The notes under the pieces are model-generated. The model did not search any database. It saw nothing but the letters and a program-made list of their open reading frames with translations, and was not told the origin of the DNA. A stretch of 11,074 bases of DNA, from assembly GCA_937930165.1 (NCBI GenBank), contig CALGVL010000123.1, positions 1-11,074 on the forward strand, given 5' to 3'. This DNA is from an uncultured Acetobacteraceae bacterium (GTDB taxonomy: Bacteria; Pseudomonadota; Alphaproteobacteria; Acetobacterales; Acetobacteraceae). The translations under genes and the position numbers were made by a program. Positions 6,668-11,074 of the stretch are shown here, piece after piece (position 1 is the stretch's first letter; the number at the start of each line of letters is the position of its first letter).

Positions 6668-6699
6668 AACTTGGTAGGGCGCCGTGCGGGGCTGGCCGT

Positions 6700-6715
6700 G
6701 CAGGACGGGACCTGC
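6700..6715. terminator. Weak hairpin between convergent genes
   Basis: GCAGG-ACGGGA-CCTGC forms a 5-bp stem with a 6-base loop in the 68-base gap between the plus-strand regulator and the minus-strand isomerase. No T-run follows on either strand, so it could be at most an imperfect bidirectional terminator. Confidence 0.25.
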
Positions 6716-6735
6716 GGCGGCATATGGGCAGCCGG

Positions 6736-7344
6736 TCAGCCATGCTGGCGGAGATACTCCTCCTCCACGTCCCGGAGCTGGTCCTTGCCGAAAAACATCT
6801 CCTCGCCAAGGAAGAAGGTTGGTGAGCCGAAGCTGCCCCGGGCGACGGATGCCTCCGTGTTGCGGATCAGCTCCTGCTTCACCTCGGGGGATCGGGCGCG
6901 CTCCAGCAGGCGTCCGGCATCGAATCCGTTCTCCTCAAGGACCGTGCGGATGACCTCCGGCTCGTCCATCTTCTTGGGCTCGGACCACATGTTGTGGAAG
7001 ACGACCTCGACATAGCGCTCGAAGCACCCCTCATGCTGTGCCGCGATGGCGCCGCGCATGATGACGAGCGTGTTCACCGGGAAATGCGGGTTGCGGCGGA
7101 AGTCGGTGATGCCGTGCCGCGCGAGGAAGCGCCGCGTCTCCAGCTCCATGAAGGCACGCTTGTTCGGGATGTCCCGGAAGGCCTCCACCGGGGAGCGGTT
7201 GCCCGTCGCCTTGAAGACGCCGCCGAGCAGGATCGGCAAATAGCGGAACCGCGCCCCGGTGCGCCTCTCGATCGCCGGGATGGCCCGGTAGGCGAGATAG
7301 GCATTCGGGCTGCCGAAGTCGAAATGGAACTCGATCTCGCTCAT
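6736..7344 (-). CDS. 2-hydroxychromene-2-carboxylate isomerase family (DsbA-fold, kappa-GST-like) protein
   Basis: A 202-residue thioredoxin-fold protein of the HCCA isomerase/kappa-class GST family. The N-terminal FHFDFGSPNAYLAYR (6-20) carries Ser12, the position of the glutathione-activating serine in characterised HCCA isomerases, in place of a CxxC motif. FMELETRRFLARHGI (65-79) and NPHFPVNTL (85-93) follow. The C-terminal FGSPTFFLGEEMFFGKDQL (172-190) is the family's cis-Pro loop and closing motif. Length agrees with the family (about 200). The ATG at 7344 is chosen because it lies one base after the SDR stop (TGAGATG) and the protein then starts at the first beta strand; a longer reading adds 13 unmatched residues. 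Known members isomerise a naphthalene-catabolism intermediate using glutathione, but most genomic members have no proven substrate, and no aromatic ring-opening genes are nearby. Confidence 0.88.
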   Translation of the reverse strand: MSEIEFHFDFGSPNAYLAYRAIPAIERRTGARFRYLPILLGGVFKATGNRSPVEAFRDIPNKRAFMELETRRFLARHGITDFRRNPHFPVNTLVIMRGAIAAQHEGCFERYVEVVFHNMWSEPKKMDEPEVIRTVLEENGFDAGRLLERARSPEVKQELIRNTEASVARGSFGSPTFFLGEEMFFGKDQLRDVEEEYLRQHG

Positions 7345-7345
7345 C

Positions 7346-8083
7346 TCACCATTTCTCCCCGAAGGGGCGCAGGTCCATCTCATGGGTCCAGGCGTCGCGC
7401 GGCTGCAGGTGCAGCTGCCAGTAGGTCTCGGCGATGGAGGCAGGATTCACCAGCTCGTCGGGCGCGATGCTGTCCTGGCCGCGTTCGCGCCGCCGCTCGC
7501 GCACCCAGGCGGTGTCCACGCCGGCATCGATCACCAGATGAGCGACGTGGATGCCCCTTGGGCCAAGCTCCCGCGCCATGCTCTGCGCTACTGCACGAAG
7601 GCCGAATTTCGCGCTGGCGAAGGCGGCGTAGCCGGGGCCGCCGCGCAGGCTGGCGGTGGCGCCGGTGAAGACGATGGTGCCGCGGCCGCGGGGCAGCATC
7701 AGGTGCGCCGCCTCCCGCCCCGCCAGGAAACCCGCGTAGCAGGCCATCTCCCAGACCTTGCGAAAGACCCGCTCCGTGGTTCCGAGGATGGGGAAGTTGA
7801 CATTGGCGCCGATGTTGAAGACGCAGACCTCAAGCGGCGCGGTCCGTTCGGCCTCGGCCAGGAACTCGGTGACCGCTCCCTCCTTGCGCGCATCGAGGGT
7901 GCGGCCGCTGCACCGTCCGCCCGCCGCCTCGATCTCGGCGACCAGAGGCGCGAGCTTCTCGCCATTTCGGCGCCCGGCGAAGACGGCGTAGCCGCCCGCC
8001 GCGAAGCGGCGCGCGATGGCGGCGCCGATGAAGTCGCCCGCGCCGATCACGGCGACCGAGGCGTTGCGTGGCCTGTCCGTCAC
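7346..8083 (-). CDS. SDR-fold protein lacking the canonical Ser and Tyr (SDR_c10-like)
   Basis: A 245-residue Rossmann-fold protein of the short-chain dehydrogenase superfamily. The dinucleotide-binding motif is GAGDFIG (14-20) and the usual NNAG is replaced by NIGAN (90-94). In the active-site region the catalytic Tyr position is Phe155 (YAAFASAK, with Lys159 retained), and the usual Ser position thirteen residues before it is Ala142 (TGATAS). The codons TTC and GCC-type reading were checked directly. This matches a recognised SDR subgroup with Phe for Tyr, so it is not simple decay, but normal SDR hydride-transfer chemistry is doubtful. GTG at 8083 is fixed by GAGGAG six bases upstream. It is the first gene of a pair with the isomerase, one base apart, implying a joint pathway; the substrate is unknown. 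Confidence 0.88.
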   Translation of the reverse strand: MTDRPRNASVAVIGAGDFIGAAIARRFAAGGYAVFAGRRNGEKLAPLVAEIEAAGGRCSGRTLDARKEGAVTEFLAEAERTAPLEVCVFNIGANVNFPILGTTERVFRKVWEMACYAGFLAGREAAHLMLPRGRGTIVFTGATASLRGGPGYAAFASAKFGLRAVAQSMARELGPRGIHVAHLVIDAGVDTAWVRERRRERGQDSIAPDELVNPASIAETYWQLHLQPRDAWTHEMDLRPFGEKW

Positions 8084-8089
8084 GGTCGG

Positions 8090-8095
8090 CTCCTC
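8090..8095 (-). promoter_or_regulatory. Shine-Dalgarno fixing the GTG start of the SDR gene
   Basis: The minus strand reads GAGGAG six bases before GTG at 8083. The nearby ATG at 8100 is out of frame, so the site supports GTG. Confidence 0.7.
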
Positions 8096-8127
8096 GTCAT
8101 GGCCTGTCGGCCCAAAGGGTCAGCCCT

Positions 8128-8143
8128 GGCTCCCGCGGGAGCC
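8128..8143. terminator. Perfect 16-base palindrome, candidate terminator or operator
   Basis: GGCTCCCGCGGGAGCC is self-complementary and sits in the 89-base gap after the deacetylase stop and before the SDR start. As RNA it forms a six-pair GC-rich stem with a CGCG loop, about 30 bases past the deacetylase stop. The following minus-strand sequence has only CCCTTTGG and no true U-run, so it could instead be an operator for the SDR-isomerase pair. Confidence 0.45.
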
Positions 8144-8172
8144 GGATCATCCCCGGGGAGAACATGGGCCGG

Positions 8173-9027
8173 TCAGGTCGCTGCCGGGCTCCTGCCGGAG
8201 CGCGACATGAGGCTTCTGATGATACGGGAGCCGGGATGCGGGCGCGCGGGCGCACCCTGCGTCATGCTGGGCGCCCAGGCTCCCCGCCCATGGCCACGGC
8301 CGAAATAGAGGAAGCGGTTCCGCCAGGGCTGCCGTGCCGGCGGGTGGATCGGCCCGGCCGCAAGGCCGCGCGCCTGCAGCGCTTCGAGAATCATGGGGAG
8401 CATGGTCGCCGAAACCTGCGACGAGAATGCGCCCTGCGCGTCGAAGGGAGCTTCGTGCAGAAGCAGTATGGCGCCGGGCAGGCCTGGATCGGCCCGGATC
8501 TCGGTCGCGACCGCATGGCAGCGCCGGACAAGCTCCTCGGCGGAGGAGCAGCCATCGGCCAGCAGATAGTCGCGGAGATTGTGCGAGAACCAGGCGAAGC
8601 AGGCTTCCGGGTGGAAACCGGCCATGGCGCGGTGCATCCGGCTGCGGTTGAAGCCGGCGTTGAACGGCAGACGGATCAGATAGGGGCTGGGCGTCGGCCG
8701 CAGCCTGGCCAGCCGGTCCTCGACCCGTCGCATGGCCTCGACGGCCAGGGCGGGATCCGCATGCCAGTAGTTCTCATGTTCCCATCCATGCCCGAAGACA
8801 TCGTGCCCAGCGGCCACGATCTCGGCGGCCAAGCCAGGTTCGGCGGCGACCCGGACGCCCGAGAGGAAGAAGGTTGCCCTGGCCCCGGCTGCGGCCAGGA
8901 TCTCCAGGAGCTTCGGCGTGGTGGCCGGAGACGGGCCATCGTCGAAGGTGATGGCGACATCGGTGATGCCCGGCGGCTGCCGAAGGATGACCGGCCGCCA
9001 TGCGCCGAAGGAGAGTGGGTTGTGCAT
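8173..9027 (-). CDS. Polysaccharide deacetylase (NodB/CE4 family)
   Basis: A 284-residue protein with the metal-dependent NodB-homology domain in residues about 20-225. Motif 1 is TFDDGP (27-32; D29 as general base, D30 as metal ligand). Motif 2 is HGWEH (His80 and His84 as metal ligands). A motif-3 equivalent is RLPFN (119-123), and the C-terminal motif LLLHE (188-192) gives the catalytic-pocket His191. Family members remove N- or O-acetyl groups from GlcNAc-containing polymers. No signal peptide is seen, which suggests cytoplasmic action on a precursor or a missed export route. After the domain a basic, Pro/Arg-rich tail (about 240-284) has no recognisable fold. The ATG at 9027 has GGAGGAGG directly upstream (9030-9037); longer in-frame reading extends into the acyltransferase gene. 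It lies 41 bases behind that gene, so the two are probably cotranscribed. Confidence 0.92.
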   Translation of the reverse strand: MHNPLSFGAWRPVILRQPPGITDVAITFDDGPSPATTPKLLEILAAAGARATFFLSGVRVAAEPGLAAEIVAAGHDVFGHGWEHENYWHADPALAVEAMRRVEDRLARLRPTPSPYLIRLPFNAGFNRSRMHRAMAGFHPEACFAWFSHNLRDYLLADGCSSAEELVRRCHAVATEIRADPGLPGAILLLHEAPFDAQGAFSSQVSATMLPMILEALQARGLAAGPIHPPARQPWRNRFLYFGRGHGRGAWAPSMTQGAPARPHPGSRIIRSLMSRSGRSPAAT

Positions 9028-9068
9028 ATCCTCCTCCGAGAATGGGCTGGGACCGGCGCGGGAGGGCG

Positions 9069-10223
9069 CTACCGGTAGCGCATGATCCGTTCGTAGCGGC
9101 AGAGCGCCCTGGCCGGCCACTCCGCCGCGGGGCCGATCGGGAGGCGCGCCGCCAGGTCCAGGCTGCCGTCCCGCAGGCGGCGCAGCAGGGCCGGCACGGA
9201 TGGAAGGCCGACGAAGCCGGCTGCCTCGGGGATGCTGGCATTGGACATCTTCAATTTGTAGGACTCGCCACCGGCGCCGAGTTCGATGAAGCGGATTCCC
9301 GCCTGGGCAGCATGGCGGCAAACCTCGACCAGCAGGAGGAATCCCGGGGAATAGGCGGCGTAGGCCGGGTCATAGGACGGGAACCACCAATGCCAGACAT
9401 TGCGTGACCGCATGCCCATATGCGCCGCGATGATCCGGCCGCCGGCGGAGAGGGTCGAGAGCATCCCGCTCAGATGCTCGCCCTGCTGTGCATGGATCCT
9501 CTCGATCAGATCCACGCACCAGCGATGGGCAAAGGCATCGGGGGAGCCGGTCCTGCTGTAATGGCGGCTCTTCCAGCGGAGAAGGAGGTGCAGCGTGCGG
9601 GGGTCGGGATCGTGATGCTCGAACCGCACCTCTCCGACATCCCGCTGCAGCTTGCGGAGTCGGGCCGGCGCGTGGTGCGGCAGTCCCGTCCCGCCGCCCT
9701 CCACCCTGGCCGCGCGACGTTCGCGGACATACTCCTCGAATCCCCGGCCCAGATCGATCACATGCGATTCGGTGACGGAACGGTGAAAGGCGGTGAAGGG
9801 CCTCTGGTCTGCCCGAAGATGGGTGAAGTCCAGCACCTGGAGCCCCGCGGCCCGGACCAGATCGCGGGCATCCCAGTCCCAGCCGGGATCGGCGATGACG
9901 GCCTGGACATCGCAGAGCGGGCCGCCAACCGGCTTGCCGATCCCGCGGGCGTGCCGCTCAAAGGGCAGGAAGCCGACAGGCACCCCTCCGGCCTCGGCCA
10001 CCGCGACGGCGACGCCTGCGCGGACCGCCGCCGTAATCCGGAGGTATTCGGGCGTGAGATAGGGGCTGCCGAGCAGCAGGCTGTCACCCTGGAGCCGCCG
10101 CCAGGCGCTGATCTGCGCCTCGCTGAGGTCTGCCGGCGCGAGCACGGATATGCGTGTCGGGGCGGTCTGCAGGATGCCCGGGCCGAGACGGACCGAAGCC
10201 TCGGTCGGCGGGAGCGCGGTCAT
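9069..10223 (-). CDS. GNAT-fold N-acyltransferase, CelD/BcsL family (Acetyltransf_6)
   Basis: A 384-residue protein resembling the CelD/BcsL group, double-GNAT acyltransferases associated with cellulose and exopolysaccharide loci. The N-terminal half carries a first degenerate GNAT-like module (GSPYLTPEYLRI at 52-63, VAVAEAGGVPVGFLPFERH at 73-91, KPVGGPLCDVQAVI at 97-110). The second, Acetyltransf_6-like module runs from about 165 to 320, with LHLLLRWKSRHYSRTG (211-226), LSTLSAGGRIIAAHMG (255-270), WHWWFPSYDPAYAAYSPGFLL (277-297, acyl-CoA loop region, cited only by its ends W277 and L297 as key) and FIELGAGGESYKLKM (312-326). It is probably cytosolic. The ATG at 10223 has GGAG 8 bases upstream. 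It leads a two-gene unit with the deacetylase. The acyl donor and acceptor cannot be told from sequence. Confidence 0.85.
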   Translation of the reverse strand: MTALPPTEASVRLGPGILQTAPTRISVLAPADLSEAQISAWRRLQGDSLLLGSPYLTPEYLRITAAVRAGVAVAVAEAGGVPVGFLPFERHARGIGKPVGGPLCDVQAVIADPGWDWDARDLVRAAGLQVLDFTHLRADQRPFTAFHRSVTESHVIDLGRGFEEYVRERRAARVEGGGTGLPHHAPARLRKLQRDVGEVRFEHHDPDPRTLHLLLRWKSRHYSRTGSPDAFAHRWCVDLIERIHAQQGEHLSGMLSTLSAGGRIIAAHMGMRSRNVWHWWFPSYDPAYAAYSPGFLLLVEVCRHAAQAGIRFIELGAGGESYKLKMSNASIPEAAGFVGLPSVPALLRRLRDGSLDLAARLPIGPAAEWPARALCRYERIMRYR

Positions 10224-10637
10224 AGCAGAGGCTCCGTTGGATCAGGCGGGGAGGCGGTGCGCCGATGAAGGCCGGGAGATGCCGCCCGGCCCCGATGCCG
10301 TCCCGCGGGCTGAGCGGGAGATGCCGGCGCTGTTTGGGGGCCCATCACATCATATCCATGCTTCCAATGAGGCCGGCGAAAGGCAACCCGGCATCCGCGA
10401 CGGCCATGCAATGCATTCCTGAGAGACAATCAGGGGCATTCAAATGAACCCCCTCAGTGATGGGGAGCCACGGCTTCCGGACGGACAGCATGAAGGATGC
10501 TTTCATGCGGTGCGGAGGAACCGATAGTAACATCGGCGGGAGTCGGGCGCCGTGTCGCTGCGTCGCAGCCCGGAGGTCGCACATCCATCCGGCGGCCAAT
10601 GCCGGAAACACGCCGCTGCCTTTGCGTTCCTACGGCC
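10224..10637. other. Intergenic region without a convincing gene
   Basis: About 410 bases separate the divergent acyltransferase and MscS genes. GC content drops locally, and short reading frames on both strands lack recognisable domains or good start signals. The region should hold the promoters for both flanking genes, but no clear -35/-10 pair stands out. It contains two palindromic elements: AATGCATT at 10410-10417 and the 7-base inverted repeat at 10488-10508. Confidence 0.6.
10488..10508. repeat. Inverted repeat GCATGAA-N7-TTCATGC
   Basis: Perfect 7-base arms at 10488-10494 and 10502-10508 flank GGATGCT, about 130 bases before the MscS start. Symmetry and spacing suit a dimeric regulator or a short RNA hairpin. 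No T-run follows, so a terminator role is unlikely. Confidence 0.4.
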
Positions 10638-11023
10638 ATGCAGATCAACCCTGCTCAGGCCCTGCAATCGCTCCAGGGCATGGCTGTCTCGTTCCTCCAG
10701 AGCCTGCCCTACCTCGCGGTGGCGTTGCTTATCTATGCTGTCTTCCACCTCGTCGCGAGGGGCATGCGCCGGCTCATCACCCGGCTGGTCGCGCGCAGGC
10801 ACGACAATATATCAGCCTGGTCCTCGGCCGCCTGGTGCAGGCGGGCATCATCACCATGGGTGTCCTGACGGCGCTCGTCATCGTGGTGCCGTCCTTCAGC
10901 GTGGGGCAGGTCGTCCAGCTCCTCGGCATCAGCAGCGTGGCGATCGGCTTCGCTTTTCGCGACATCCTGCAGAACTTCCTCGCCGGGATCCTGCTCATCA
11001 TCACCCAGCCCTTCCGCATCGGC
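10638..11023 (+). pseudogene. Small mechanosensitive channel, MscS family; apparent frameshift, 3' end missing
   Basis: The reading frame from ATG 10638 gives an N-terminal membrane helix (SLPYLAVALLIYAVFHLVA, about residues 23-41) and a basic linker ending RRHDN. It then runs out of frame, while the family sequence resumes in another frame at 10811 as ISLVLGRLVQAGI, followed by VLTALVIVVPSF and the pore-helix region SVAIGFAFRDILQNFLAGI and ITQPFRIG. This last stretch is the MscS TM3 and beta-domain entry. Joining the halves needs a one-base deletion or two-base insertion in AATATATC (10806-10813). The protein would be a homoheptameric inner-membrane osmotic release channel. Because the gene runs into sequencing adapter at 11024, the shift may be a low-coverage assembly error rather than a true mutation. 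The ATG lacks a clear SD. Confidence 0.8.
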
Positions 11024-11074
11024 AGATCGGAAGAGCGTCGTGTAGGGAAAGAGTGTAGATCTCGGTGGTCGCCG
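11024..11074. other. Illumina adapter sequence (assembly contamination)
   Basis: From 11024 the sequence begins AGATCGGAAGAGCGTCGTGT and continues through TAGATCTCGGTGGTCGCCG to the end, matching the Illumina TruSeq universal adapter in read-through orientation for 51 bases. In the MscS frame it translates to RSEERRVGKECRSRWSP, a peptide recurring in databases as an adapter artefact. These bases are not genomic. Confidence 0.98.

Noticed and set aside
10552..11058. 168-residue plus-strand protein ending in an IGRASCRERV-like tail
   Set aside because: Its tail is translated adapter and its body is a non-family frame of the MscS gene; only the separate MscS frames carry recognisable channel sequence.
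1..11074. CRISPR arrays, tRNA or rRNA genes, insertion sequences or phage genes
   Set aside because: No direct-repeat array, cloverleaf-like sequence, transposase or terminal inverted repeats were seen on either strand.

Overview
The window is a high-GC fragment with dense, overlapping genes and GTG starts. This suits an alphaproteobacterium, possibly a Roseomonas-like member of the Acetobacteraceae; the taxon is inferred from style and gene content, not shown directly. The left edge cuts through a gene. The right edge looks like a true contig end, because the last 51 bases are Illumina adapter rather than genome.

Positions 1-5682 (minus strand) form one tightly packed oxyanion-uptake operon. 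In transcription order it encodes TupB permease, TupC ATPase, TupA tungstate-binding protein, a ModA-like molybdate-binding protein with no ModB/ModC of its own, a 71-residue Mop (molbindin) protein, and a second ABC importer of the BtuCDF/FepBDC type (binding protein, permease, and an ATPase cut by the window edge). The second importer resembles the MolABC molybdate/tungstate importer of Haemophilus in type and context. Most junctions are 1-4 base overlaps or gaps of a few bases, so the genes are probably translated in concert. A divergent gene (5786-6667, plus strand) encodes an excisionase-type HTH fused to a periplasmic-binding-protein-like sensor domain, and is the natural candidate regulator. 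The 103-base divergent intergenic region carries an inverted repeat, CCGTCAA-N13-TTGACGG, whose arms double as -35-like elements facing both ways.

Positions 6736-8083 (minus strand) hold a two-gene unit: a short-chain dehydrogenase-like protein lacking the canonical catalytic Ser and Tyr, followed after one base by a 2-hydroxychromene-2-carboxylate isomerase/DsbA-fold protein. Positions 8173-10223 (minus strand) hold a second pair: a CelD/BcsL-type N-acyltransferase and a NodB-type polysaccharide deacetylase, which suggests cell-surface or exopolysaccharide modification.

Positions 10224-10637 hold no convincing gene. At 10638 a small MscS-type mechanosensitive channel begins on the plus strand; it has an apparent frameshift near 10806-10813 and is cut off at 11023, where adapter sequence starts.
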